From: Anas platyrhynchos
Lineage: Eukaryota; Chordata; Aves; Anseriformes; Anatidae
DNA: 64,000 nucleotides
NCBI RefSeq assembly: GCF_047663525.1
Contig: NC_092602.1
Coordinates: 1,061,501 to 1,125,500, forward strand
Reading direction: 5' to 3'
Shown here: positions 23,501-36,192 of the stretch, one piece after another
Layout: the number at the start of each line of letters is the position of its first letter
Numbering within the stretch: position 1 is the first letter of the stretch
Made by a program: the position numbers and the translations under genes
The notes under the pieces: model-generated
Seen by the model: the letters and a program-made list of their open reading frames with translations, nothing else
What the model was told of the DNA's origin: nothing
The model's database searches: none

Positions 23501-26500
23501 AGCAGCAAGCACGCACCGAACAAATCTCTTTGGGATTACTGAGCCCGTGTTTGAAGGCGGCGGTGGAGGGATCCTCGCATGCAGTCACAAATTGCTCTTT
23601 ACGCACAGCCTTGTAATGCCGCGCGGTCCCTGCGGCTGCTCTCGGTGCGGTGGCAGTGCCAGGCTCCCCACTGGAGGATCCCGCTGGTGCCAACACAGCT
23701 CTGTGCAAGCTTCCTCCCGGCTCACTGCCGTGTCCCACAGCTCCCTAAAACCACTCATCCCTGGCGCTTCCTGCTTTGGGAACTCTTTTACACTCTAGAG
23801 GAAAAGTCTCCGTTTACTCATCGCTGCTCTGAGTCCAGGCGCAGTGCGGGTGCTGCCTGGAGCTGGGTTACCAGAGCCCGAGGTCACTGCTGGCAGAAAC
23901 GCTGCTGGTGGGTGGCAGTGTGGTGTCTGCGGGGCTGAATCGAGCACAGAAGAGGAAAGTAGAAGGCTCTGACCAGACCAGAAACAAGCCAGAACCCAAG
24001 GCAGTGCTGCCCACACAGCCCCCGAGATGCAGAATGGCAGCGGGGCGCACAGGGGGCTCCTGCTCCTGGGCTCGGTGCGAGCGGAGTGGGGCAGGGTGAG
24101 GGAATGCCCCCTCGCTGTGCTGGGGAGCTGCCCGGGGTTACCTCATACCTGGGTGTTCAGCGTGTGTGTCTGATCAGCTGATGACCCAACACACGAGCAG
24201 GAGGTATCATCTTGGTTTTCTCCTGGGATTACTTTTATTTTCTTGGCTCTCTGCAGGAATGGCTGTTGGAGGGGTAGGCAGGGCGAGCAGGATGCTGCAC
24301 CTTGAAGCAAAGTTAAAGGGAGGCAAAAACCTGAGCAAGGAAAGGTTCTGGGGCAGTTAGGAGGAAGATTTTCCTGTCTCCAGCTGGCTGCTGGCTCGAG
24401 GACTGCATTAGCATTGACCTCAGGTATGTCGAGCAGCAGAAATTTCCTAACTCAGCACCAGATCGTGCCTGACTCTAAATCTTGCCTAGCACTGGGTGCA
24501 TCAATAGCACCTGTCTCGCAGGAGTGTTTAGGGGCTAGATTAATCAATGTCTGCAGAAACACATTCATATCCAGAGATGGATGGTGCTCCCTCAGCACGA
24601 AGCACTATTGTGCTTGCTAATTGTGCGCTGTGTACAAACGTGGCATCTGGAAGCACCTCGGGCAGAACAAATGCTCTGCCGAGCAGGATCCCATCCCCTC
24701 TGCCCCGATCCCTGCGAGGGAAGGGGAAGCTCAGAGCCTGGACAGGGGGAAAAAAAGGCCCACCAGCCCCTCAGCTGGGCAGCAGGGGTGCAGCAGTGCC
24801 GGGCAGCACCTCCCTGCCCTCCCTGCAGCGCTCCCCCAGGCAGCAGGTGGGTGCCCTGGGGTGGGCTGGGACCCTGGCGCTGTGCAGGGCACGTGAGTTG
24901 CAAATTCAAATTCCTGCCACTTGCAGCAATTAATAATACAGGACAAAAGCAGGCTCTTCCCCTCTGCAGGCTCCCGCACTGCTTTGGCCTTGAGATGTTT
25001 TTTCTGCACGTGAGCAAGAGCCAAAATGAACACGGAATGGGAAGTGCCCTCTCCCAGGAGCTCTTCTCCAGGCTCCACTTGGTGTTATAATGATCCAATC
25101 CATCTCGGGAGGCTTCAAATACTTATTAATTAATGCGATGATTGGGTGATTTGGCCATCATTACAGCTGTCTTTCACGGGGCGAAAGAAAAGCATGTTTC
25201 TTCCTTGTTTTTCTAACGCCTGGCATTCTGCTGGCATGCTGCTCCTCCGCCACGGAACACAATGTGAAAGCAGGGTGACTCACAGTCAAGGATTTGTATT
25301 CAATATCAGTTCAGATTGCATTAGCTTTGCCTAATGCCTTAGCAATAAAGTGACTCTTCATTGTATAGCTGCAATTTATTTCAGCTCCTGGCTTGGAGAA
25401 GAACAAGCATCAGTCACGCCGCAGCACGTGTGCCCCGCACCGACCACGCACGGGGCAGGGGGCTGGGATCTGGTGCCTCCACGGGGCGAGCTGGGGGCAG
25501 GACCGTGCCTGCTGTGGGTGCCCGGGGTGTGAAGCCACCCGAGTCCCAAACCCTGCTCTCCTGGGAGCAGCAGAGCTGCAGGACCTGGGGGCTGATGGCA
25601 GCGAGATCGCAGACTGAATGCCAGGCGCTGTTTTCTGCCACTCGTCCTCTTTGTTCGATCTGGGTTACTTGGTAAATTAGGTGCCAGCCAGGAAAAATGC
25701 ATTTTAATACAGTTCAAGGCACCGTGATCTAGAGACAGAAAATATAGGCCATGCTTACAAGCTGGGAGGCCACGTCCCAGAAAGCACCATGTGTGAAAGA
25801 AGTTTTGAGGCTGTAGGAATGAAGCACCCCAACGTGCGCCCATGGAGCTGCGCGGGGCCCTGTGGTTGTGACACCCCCTCTGTGCTGGGGGGAAGCCTTT
25901 CCTGGGCCCCTTAACCCAACAAAAGCGTAACGAGAGCTAATGACTGGAAGCTGGAGCCAGGCACACTTAAATGGGAACAGAGGACACGTTTCTGATAGTG
26001 AGGGTAATTACCCACTGGGACAAACTATCAAGGGGGAGTGGTGCTGTCTCCAGCTCCTGGAGCTTTCCGACTAAGATGGGAAGTTTCTCTCGAGAAGCTT
26101 TGCTCAAACACAACTGACTGGGCTCTGTCCAGCAGTAGGACAGGAAGAATCAAATCACCTGTGCTGGACTGCTGTCCTGGGCCCTGCAGCATCCCTCTGG
26201 CCTTAAATTCAGCGCAGCCACGTTTGGATGAGTGTGGCTGAAGCCTTAGGGCCAGGTCCTGTCCGTCTTCCCGGGGCTGCAGAGGCCGTGCTTGATCCAA
26301 AGCTGTCCCCGAGTGTTTGGGGTCAAACCGCTCAGACCCCTGTGTGAGCTGGGGCCGAGCTGGGCAGCAAAGTCAACCACGGAGCTGCTCCGCTGAGCTT
26401 AGTCCTGTTAATTACGGCGTGATTAAATACAACAGTAATTCCTTCCACACCTCCACACTCCTGCTTTATTGCAGGCGAGCCCACGCAACAAATTCACGTT

Positions 26501-28452
26501 TAAATAATGGCTTTTCTTCCCAGGCTCCAGAGAGGAGTTTCCCGGCGATCTGTATCTGCCAGGTGAGCTCCCCGGTGTGATGCCAGCACGCGCTGCCTCG
26601 GAGATGGCCTGGTGCTTTTTGCACTTCAGCTGCAAGTTTTGCAAATAGAGGAACGCAGGGAATTTCAGCACCAATTTTCAAAGTTTTCCATCTCTGTTTA
26701 TCAGCAGGTTCCAGCTGAGCGTGCCTTTTAATGAACAGCCTCTCCACGCAAAGGGCTGCGCTGTCTGCAGCCTCGGTATCAAGCAGGGCGCAGTGCCGTG
26801 CGAGCGCAGCGATGAAGAAAAGCCCCGGGACGTGGGGCTCGTCGTTTCCCGAGTCGCCGATCTCCTTGGTTACAGCAACTCCCCTCAACACACAACGCAA
26901 CCGCGCTGCCCGAGCTCAGGCTGCCAGCAGCAGCCCCTCAGCTGGAGAGCTGGGATCCCGGCTTTGTGGGGAGCTCCCCGCAGTCTGGCACCGCCTCGCA
27001 GGGCTCCGGGGACACGTGGCAGCACGGGAAGGCTGCTGTGTGCTGGGAGGGCTCCTGCAGGTGCTCACAGCCGCTTTGCAGAGGCGTCGCTCAGCAGCTG
27101 CAGCGTTGGCACCGCTGTCGGGGCAGCGCTGACGAGCGCGATCCCAATTACCGCGAGCTGCTGGGGCAGGGTGCTGAGCCACAACCGCTCCACGCCGTGT
27201 CAGGGACGAGGATGGCTTTGGGCAGCTGGCTGCTCCTTCTGTGCAGAGCTGGCCCCGGGGGTGCCAGCAGGGTGGTTGTGGGGCTGTGGGCTCAGCTCCC
27301 TGCCCTGGCACGGCTGCAGCACCGTGCCCACACGGCGAGGCTCCTGCAGCGCCCTGCGGCTGCCAGGGCATGGGCAGAGGGACCCGACTGCCTCCCCTGC
27401 ACACAGCCCGGCCACAGCACCCCAAACTGCCAGCTCTGTGTTCCAAACCTCGCTTCTGCTTCTCCCCCCTTGGTTTCCTGGAGGGTGAAGTCTCTGCCAG
27501 ACAGCAGCGGCTCTGAGGAGGAGCCTCCAAACCCCCGGCTTTTGCTGCAAACAAAGGGCTCGTTTCCACACGCTGCCTGTGTGGGGAGATTTCCCCAGCC
27601 AAACCTGCTGTGCTGTGCAGGAGCCCTGCAGCATCCTCATCTGCAGGCTGGAGCAGGAGAGGAGGCAGACGCAGCACCAGGCAGGAGGGATCTCGGCACA
27701 GAAGCCCAAAAGCGGAGCTCCTTTCCTCCAGCCTGCGCTGCTGGGCAGGGATTTAGGATAAGCCTGGCAGCAAGAGCAGCCAAGGGCCGTCCTGTGACAA
27801 TTTCTTCAAGGTCTCAGCAGCAGCAGGAGGCTGCAGACCTGCAAAGTCAAAGTGGTCACCCCTGCACAGCTGCTGCTAATGCTCCTAATCGCTGTGAAAT
27901 CCCAGGGATTTGCTGGCTGGGCACAGCCAGCGTGGTGCCTGTGGGGTCGGAGCAGCACCCATGCAGTCGGGGGGAGCCCTGTCCCGACCCCCACCCCGTG
28001 CTGCCCACCCCACCAGGGTGTGGGGCCGGCTGCTGCTCCCCTGCTGCTCCGTGCCCCATGGTCGCTGATGGTTGCATCGCTGCGGCCCAGCAGAAATATC
28101 AGCCTGCACAGAGGGCAGGAGGCTGTGGCCATCAGGGATTTCTGTGCATGTTCCCCCGTTAATCTCTGTGAAAGTGAGAGCCAGGACTCGCCCTCACCCT
28201 CCCCTCCCACCCTCTCCCCTGCCCCAGTGGTCCAGCTGTGTTAGCACCGGTTATGAAATCACCTTGGGGCTGTGCCTCATAGCCCGGGCAGGGACAGATC
28301 CCATGCTTGGAGACCCGGCACCACCCCAGGGGTTGGACGGGGCAGCTGGGTTTTCCAGGAGCATTAGGAGAGGCAGTCGGTCCTGCGCAGGGTGCCCAGG
28401 ACCTCTGCTGGCTGCTGGCTGGAGGAAGGAGGGGGCATTTCTGGCAGGCCCT

Positions 28453-28491
28453 CCCCAGCAGCATCCCCCCCAGCAGCATCCCCCCCAGCAG
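28453..28491. repeat. 15-base tandem repeat, 3 partial units (C7AGCAGCAT)
   Basis: A CCCCCCCAGCAGCAT unit is repeated two to three times in the intergenic region. A second C-run follows at 28509-28517. Confidence 0.85.
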
Positions 28492-29214
28492 TGAGGGCAG
28501 CAGCTCATCCCCCCCCCATGCAGCCGCACGGGTGTGCGAGCTCCCCTCCGTGTCCCGCGTTTCCACTCGCCACGCTAATTATAATCACTACATAATTCCT
28601 GAGCAACCTCCCCGCTGCGCTGTATTATTCATCGGGAAGCAGACAGGCTCTCGCAGCCCAGACAAGCTGCTCTGTGGTATTAACAAGAAAAGGATTAATT
28701 GACTGTTGGGAGCTACCAAAGGCTTCATGGAGGATGCGCTGCCCCTCGCGCCTGGCACGGCACCAAGCAGGCGGGCAGAGGGCTTGATTGGCCTTAGCTC
28801 TTGCCCAGCACCTCCCCGTGCAGCACGCGGGGTGCTGTGCAAACCAGCCACTTCTCTGCTCTGTCCCCTGAGGCTGTGCAGCCTGGGCACGCTCTCGCTG
28901 AGCACCCCCAGTGCCCAAACCAGCAGCTCCCATCCCGTCCCCGCATCTCAGTGCGGCCACGGCAGCACCTGCTGGCTGGGAAGCGAGTGCAGGTCCTGGG
29001 GTCCCTCAGCCCCTTCCTAAGAACAGCCCCGACGAGAGGGGAGAGCAGCAGGCTGGGGCACCATGCCCAGCGGGGTGACCCTTGGGGTGTCCCTCATCCC
29101 TCATCCCTTGTCCCTTGCCCCTTGTCCCTCGTCCCCCGCTGCAGGGACAGGACAGCGCACAGCCGGCATGCGACAGACAGCAGCCAGGCGAGCCGCTAGC
29201 TGGCCAAAGCCTCC

Positions 29215-29520
29215 TGTAGCTATGGTAATGAACCACCATAATTCACAATTATAATGTCAAATTTAAACCTAGGGCTTGAGCAAAAAGATAAAAATATCTC
29301 TTTGCTCGTGGGATCTCAGTATTATTTGCTTAGCTATATTGGGAGCGAAACGCACTCTCTAGCATCAAGCAATCTCTCTGAGATTAAACACTTTCCTTCC
29401 ATTTATGCACGTTTCACCCTTTTATAGTTTTATTAAAACGCTGGCTGCACTTTCAATTAAGTGAATCCCTTTTGTAATTGTAAGCACATTTCATATGAAT
29501 AAATAATTAAATTTGTGGGG
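29215..29520. promoter_or_regulatory. AT-rich candidate conserved noncoding element
   Basis: About 300 bases of complex AT-rich sequence abruptly border GC-rich DNA on both sides. It carries ATAATTCACAATTATAAT, MEF2-like AAAAATATC and several AATTAA cores. No repeat family or ORF was recognised. Confidence 0.3.
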
Positions 29521-31528
29521 TGTTTTGGGCTCAAAACCGCAGTTGGCAATGTTAATGCGAAACCGCTTCAAGGGTGCACAGCCCAGCCCCGGTGGAGGGG
29601 AGGGCCGGCTCCATCCCGGGGCTGCTGAGCACCACTCTGCTGAGCGTGGGGGCTGCTGCTGCCGCCCCCCTGCCTGGCCAGGGGTCGGGGATGTCCGATC
29701 AAAGCCCTCAGCACTTTGCTGGATCCAGACCTCCCCACGGCTCTGCCACCCACCCCACGGCTCGGTGCCGCCTTTGGCTTCCAGTCCCATGCACGCCCAT
29801 CCTCGGGCGCTGTCACCAGCCACCCATCAGGTAATTGTGCTCCACACCTTCCATCTGAGGAGCCCAAAGCCCTCTGTAAATATTAATTAATTATCAAAGC
29901 TGCACAGCTTGCACTCCGCGAAACTCGCAGTCATCTTTTCACTGAATTTCACACGAAAAAATCTGTCTGTTTTCTGCCATTCCCTCACCTCCAAATGTTG
30001 CTTTCCTGGCGCTTTCCATGAAGCACATGTCCACACTTGCAGCTCAGAGCCCCTTTGCCCTGGATGCTGACCTGTGCTCCCCCTGCCCAGGCTCCCTGAC
30101 CTGCCCAGGTCCCTGGGGGCTCCTGCACCCCCCCTGCACCCTCTCCTGCGGCTCCGTGCCCGCCAGCTCCGAGCAGACCCCACCTTGGCGAGAGGAGAGC
30201 TGGGGAACATCTGCAGAGCAGAACAGTTTTGTCCTGTTGGATGGTAGCTGACAAAGCTCGTACTGCTGGAAAGTAATCAAAGTGGACAGGTACCAAGCCC
30301 CGCGATCTCTGTCTTCCAGTAACAAGACTTTGAGCTATTTTTAATGTGACAGCAAAACACAGCAGAAGTGTGATCGTCTCCTCTCACAGCTGCAGGGCAC
30401 AGCGATCTCCATGGGGCCATCTCCCAAGGCACCGTTCTTCTTCCTCAGCCTCTCAAGCCAGCAGCCCCGCAGACGAGAACATTAATATTCATTTTAAAAA
30501 GCATTTTTGGCATCAACAGTTTGCCCCAGTTTTGGATTTTGCAGTTGTTCCTATAAGTGATGTCTGGGTGGATTGAATTTGTATCGCAATGCTGACGCTC
30601 CGCAATAGGAATGCAAATGAACCTGGGGGTAGTTATTTTCTTCTGCTGCTTTTCTTCTTCCCTTTAAAACCCTCCATCTCTTCCAGGGCCCCCTAATGCC
30701 AGGACGGTACTCTGGAAAGGTTCCTATTGTGGAAACTTTTCTCACCAGCTGGTTTGCAATGTGCCGCACCAGCACAAGGACCTTTTGCTGTAATTAAGCT
30801 CTGGCTGTTCTTCCAGGGCTGCAACTCAAAGAAATACAGCACTTTCCACTCAGACGAGCAGCTTGACAGCAAGCCGTGGAAAAACAGCACGAGAACCATG
30901 GGCTGTGCTGGGAGCAGTGCCCCTCGGCTGTGCCACAAGCAGCACGAGGTCGGCAGGGTCCCCGCTGGGGTCCCTGCTTGGTTTAGCAGTGGGGAGCCCA
31001 GCGGTGGGGGCTGTCACTGGCATTTCTTGCACACACGCTTCTCACAGCTATGCCGTGTTCCTCGGTGAGCAGCTGGTGGGTGTAGGACCTGCTTTCAGGC
31101 TGGATCCTGGCGCCAGCACTATCTGAAGCCCTGGGCATCCCTGCAGGGCGCAGGTCAGGGCGCTGCCACTCTGACCCCCAAAAACCTCCCCCAGAGCTGT
31201 GCAAGCATCCCTCACATCCCTCACCTCCTCCAGCCCCGGCCGTGGCTCCCTCTGCTCCTGGGCACTGGAGGAGGGGCCATGCCCTGCCACCAGGCCTCAC
31301 AGCATAAAGCAGTAAAGCAGCCACCACGTACATTCATTAGCACAGTACAAGTTATTAGAAGTGACCTCTAACTGCCTGGTGAAATGTAATTGTATTGAGT
31401 TTGCCTTGCAGCCCGCAGTGATTTTGCTCAACGAGCAAGGAGGCACATCAGTGAGAGGCTGGTAAATATTCTCTCTGGGTACCCAGGGGAAAGTCCTGCA
31501 TGGCACCACATTCAGAAAAATACAAATT

Positions 31529-31559
31529 AAAAAAAGAAAAGAAAAGAAAAAAGAAAAAA
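31529..31559 (+). repeat. (AAAAG)n A-rich simple repeat
   Basis: This is an imperfect A4-6G run. It is intergenic, with no retroposon body recognised beside it. Confidence 0.85.
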
Positions 31560-34500
31560 TCAATTATAACAATAGCAGAGTTCAGGCAAAATTGCCTTTA
31601 GTGAGAAGTGGAAAATGGAACGAAGATAATCACACTGTTTTTCCTAATGGAGCAGGCTTCTGATGACATACCAGGCACCTCCATAACGCACACAGCTCAT
31701 CATTCACCCAAAGCACACAGCACATTCTGCACCTTTCAAGTTGAGACACACACAGACACAGATAGCCCCGGCCCCGAGGGAATTGCCCTCCTGCTTGCAG
31801 CCCGGCCAGCATGCACAGGGCAGCAGCGAGCACGTGGCAGGGTTTAAATATTCCCCAAATGCCCCAGGCGCACCGGGCTGTGCCGGGAGCCCCTCTGGAG
31901 CTCCGTGCGCCGCTGCCACCAGCACTGCAGGAGGGGAAGGGCTGGCTCACGCTGATGCAGCAGCTCTAGCAGGGCTTCGGGCAGGGTGACAGCCAGCCCT
32001 AGCCCTGGCACAACAAAACCAGTCTGACAGATGGCCCCAAATCTGCCGGCAGCTCGGCCCCGACGCACGGAGCAAGGCGAGCAGCAGGGAGCCCTGCAGG
32101 GTGTGTGCGCCCTGCTGCCTCCAGACAGCCTCGTCCTGGGTGCTGGGGGGGTTCTGCAGGGACCGAGCCACCCTCAGAGCCCCACATGGTGCAGGGACAT
32201 CATCCATAGGGTGATGTGGGGACACCAACCCCGTGCTGCTGGGTGGATGCGTGCTCGGAGGAAGGATGGCCACAGCCAGCAGCTTTGGAGGGCCCAGGCC
32301 ACACTTGTTTCCCATCCAGCTGTGTCACAGCAACCCAGCCATGCCCCCACCTCATTGCAGGGTGAATTCCCAAGCCCGTTCGATGTTACCAGCAGATTGC
32401 TGTAAGGGATGGGGGCTTGGCTGCTGCCAGAGCTGCCGAGGAGCGAGGCCCTGGAGCGCGAGACCGGCCACAATGGCAGACATTTAGGGTAGAAAGAGGA
32501 GGTTTCCATGCCTGTTGAGCTGCCTGCAGGAGGAATAACTTCAATTATACCTCCCTTTTGGAAGGGACACGTTTAACGGGCAGAGAGGCTGCGTGCACGC
32601 AGCAGTTTGGTATTAGCTCAGCACATCCAATGGGCGTGAAATTGAATCCGGTGGCACGCGGGTGGGAGGCGGCGCTGGGCGAGCTGGCGGCCGCCCGGCC
32701 GTGGGTATGCCCCCAGCCCCTCCTTGGGGCCACCAGCAAGCAGGACAAGCCTGGCAGCCCCAAGTGTTCCCTTCCCAGGCCCCGTGGCCATGGCAAGGCG
32801 AGGAGATGCCTCTTGGTGATCACATTAAGAGTGTTAGGAATCAAAGCGGAGAGATTTCAGTGGGGGCAGGCTGCAGGCACGGGGAAAAGCAGCTTATTTG
32901 TTTGATCAGCAGCTTACACACTCTGCCCAGATATTAGCAAGTGTTAGAAATATAGATCCCGACTTCCCTAAGAACATTAGAGGGGACCATGAAGCCTCTC
33001 CCTGCACCCAGCGCCTGCTCCCTGCTGCCATGGCACGGAGGGGCACGCAGGGGCTGGGGGCTCGGGGGAAAGGGGGAGGACGGAGACCGGGGGGCCAGAC
33101 CCAGCCGAGCTGGGTGCTGCATGGAGTGAGGCAGGAGCCCACCCATCTCCCTGCTCTGGTGCTCAGTTACCCACCAGTTATGGGAGGGACGGGCTGAGGA
33201 CAGTCTGACAGCACGGGACCAGCCGGGTCCAGCACCCATCACTGCGCCCATCCCTGCCGTCAGCAGCAGGATGGGTTTGGGCACTGCCAGTCCTGAAATA
33301 CGAGCATCTCACAAAGGAAGGAGCTCTTCGTGGAGCTAATTTCCCTGATGGATGCTCGCAGGAAGCACATCCATTGGAAGCAAAATGCGTGCTTTAATTA
33401 TATTAATTAGAAACTTGGCGGCCTCTGCCGCTTGGCGCTGCTCTGGCTGCTGTGGAGCCATCTCCCCACGGCTGCCGTGCCGGGGGCTGGCGGTGCCCCC
33501 AGTGGGGCTGACAACAAGGCAGTCCCCGAGCCCAGGGGCAAAGAGGAGCCCTGCGCTGGGCGGCCCAAAGCAGCCCAGGGGGCAGAAATACAGGGACGAG
33601 GCGAACAGCTCCTGTCCTGCTGCGGGCCATAAAGTGCTGCGCTGCTGCCCCTGGCTGCTCCGGCCATCGGTTACTTGTCTCCTGTGTTATGGGAGCTGTG
33701 GCTGACGGGCGTTTTTACACCCTGTGCTGCACTGTGTGGTGTTTATTGCCGGCCGGAGCTGCCGGCCGCTCGCTCTCGCTGCCTCTCCTGCAGCAGGCGT
33801 CTCAAGGACAAACAATTCTCGGGACTCAGCCTGAAAGGCTCCCGTCCAAACATCATTTTTTCCCTGTGAAAGGATGTGTGCAGCCATTGCAAGTGACAGA
33901 GCAATTTCCTTTGTGTCCTGCAAAGCAAAAGCAGAAGGAAAGAGAATAAAAAGACAAGGTCTGTATGTTACTGCACACAAACCCGCTTCCCTTCTGCACG
34001 TTTAAATAGGAAGAGCTCCACGTCCAGCACCCCGCCGCAGCAGCGTGCTGTGGTAATTCCAGACACAAAGCTCAGTGTCAAAGGACTCATCTTTGCAGCT
34101 TCCACCAATAATGAGCCGTTTGTGCAGCTCTTTCAGATTATTCAGTTATTTGCATGTACCAATTTTAGATTACAAACGAACCGCGAGCAGACACCTCAGC
34201 CACCCAATATTCCAGGTCAGACGTCAGAGACAGGAGGCAGGACGGTGCCCACCAGGGCTGGACGCCCCGGTGCTGGGTGCTCATCACTTTGCAGTGGCTT
34301 TGGTGGCTGGATCCTGCATGAATGCACTGGGCACCGGGCTCACCAGGGCTGCTGCAGCTCCTGGACCATGCCCAGGAGCGGGGGGCACTGGGCGGTGGCA
34401 CTGCCCGCACACCATGCCCAGGAGCAGCAGGGAGATGGGAAGCGGCAGCTCCGAGTCCCTCATTTCAGCAGTGTGAGCAGAGAGACCCTGAGGCTGCGGG

Positions 34501-35599
34501 GCTGCACCCAAATCCCCCAGACTGCTGGCACCGTGGCGCTGGCTGGGGGTGAGAAACTGCTCACAGCGCGCGCGAGGCTGAGTAAAGTGCTGACGTGAAC
34601 CCGGAGACGGCGGCTTCACATTCATCTGTGACAAGGAAAGTGCTTCTTGCTGCAATGGCTTGGCTTAAATTAGAAAGAAATATGAGGAATCCAAAAGGCA
34701 AGGCAAAATGCTGAATCCTGCCCAATTCGCCTTAAAAATGCTGCTCCAAGGTGCGCACGGGGCTGTGCACCCCGGTGTGACCCTTCTAGCCAAGTGCTGA
34801 TGGGGACAGTCATGCATTTACCCGTATCGTGCCACAAACACCTGACACATGAGGCTGTGGCTCGTCTAGGAAAGAGAAGGCTTGGGTCAAAGAAGCAAAT
34901 CCTTTATTGTGTAAAAACCAAGCAGAGACGGGAACGCAGCCTCCCTCCACAACAGGCACCACATCGCTGTCCTTGGTGTCGGGGGACGTGGGCAGGTGTC
35001 CCAGCAGGCAGGAGCTGGGGAACCTCGGCCATGCCCAGCTTCAAATACGAATGGAATTATAAAAGCTTCAGATACAGTCTCAGCTTCTGGAAACTAAAAA
35101 TAGAAGAAAAACTTACACAGGGAGTGAGATCCTGCAACGTGCTCTTCACCACGCAGCTCGGTTTGACCAGCCCTCATGCTCCGCTCTGCTGGCACTGCAT
35201 TTCACACCCAGCCCCAAAAGCATCCTTTGGCTGTTTTGCTTAACTCCGAGCAGTGCACAGTGGGGTGAGACACCTCGGGCAGCCGAGCGACTGCAGGAGA
35301 AAAGTTCTTCACCCCATGGCTTACCCCGAGCACACCCACAATGACACGAAATAGACCGGGAGTGCATAGAAACCAGTATGTAATTAAACCCAAAAGGGTC
35401 TCATCAGGTGTAAAACCATCTCCTGGCTTTTGGGGAGCCGCTTTCAGTCCCTGCTTTAATTACATTTCCCATCTGATGCCCCAGCTAAATGTGGGGCAGC
35501 ATTCTGCCTGGTGGCAGCTCCTTGCTTGGGTGAGGGGCCGGTGAGTGCAGCTCGCTGCGCCAGGCTGCGCTGAGTGGGACACTCATTATGCAAATGTTG

Positions 35600-36192
35600 C
35601 TTCCTGGAAAGAAATGCTTTATTAACACATGCTCCCTCCTTGTGTTGGCTTAGTCAATTTGGTCACAGCTTGACACCCAATAAGTTCATCTAAAGGCAAC
35701 GGTTTTACAAAATGTTTTTCTAATCTATTTTAAACACTTAATTACAGTTGCGGTGCATTCATTAGGGACTTCGCTTTCAAACCTGGATTGCAGCAATAAA
35801 TCCTGATTCTCCAAGTGTCAGTTGTAATCCAAAAATTGGATCCAAGTGGTTGTCACAGACAATTGCTAACTACAAGATGTGAGCCTGACAAAGCCGAGCT
35901 GCCACCTCTGGGGGGGGGGTGACCTTCGGTGTCGAGGCGAGGCAAATTTCAAGCTCAGCAGACAAGCACAGCCACAGGGCTGAGCGCCCAGACAGCGGGA
36001 TGTGTCTGTGGGGTTGTGTGGCAGGAGCTAGGGGACGGTGTTTTTGGGAAGTCTGGGGGAGAACAGTGGGCACCCTGTGGTGTCGGGGCAGCATGGGCTG
36101 GAGGGCAGCAGCTCAGGGGTGACCCTGCCATCGCCACTCTGTGCTCAGGGCACCCAGGGGCTGGGCACATCTCACAGATTCAGGTGATTACC
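35600..36192 (-). other. MYO18B: Probable MYO18B 3' untranslated region
   Basis: These are the roughly 590 bases after the MYO18B stop, leading to the first AATAAA on the minus strand. The upper part is GC-rich and the lower part becomes AT-rich. The sequence immediately after the stop, GAGTGAG|GTAATC, resembles a splice donor, so a 3' UTR intron cannot be excluded. The 3' boundary is inferred only from the poly(A) signal. Confidence 0.45.
35618..35623 (-). terminator. MYO18B: Candidate MYO18B polyadenylation signal AATAAA
   Basis: Plus-strand TTTATT reads AATAAA on the gene strand, about 570 bases after the stop codon. A second AATAAA on the same strand lies at 34903-34908. No clear GT-rich downstream element was recognised, so which one is used is open. 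Confidence 0.4.

Larger units (their letters stand above)
12481..35599. other. Intergenic region between SEZ6L promoter and MYO18B 3' end
   Basis: About 23 kb lies between the two minus-strand genes. No exon with paired splice sites and a recognisable product was found on either strand. Open frames here are in GC-rich DNA with composition-driven peptides. The region holds microsatellites, one CR1 remnant and AT-rich islands with homeodomain-type motifs (for example 13750-13870, 14210-14400, 17450-17870, 19000-19110, 25080-25400, 29215-29520 and 30480-30720). Unannotated noncoding RNAs cannot be excluded. Confidence 0.6.

Noticed and set aside
26966..28162. 398-codon open frame on the plus strand
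   Set aside because: GC-rich chance frame without domains or family similarity. Equally long frames overlap on the other strand.
28453..28517. C-run repeats as a possible exon with poly-His or Ser-Ser-Ile peptides
   Set aside because: No splice sites or conserved frame; simple tandem repeats.
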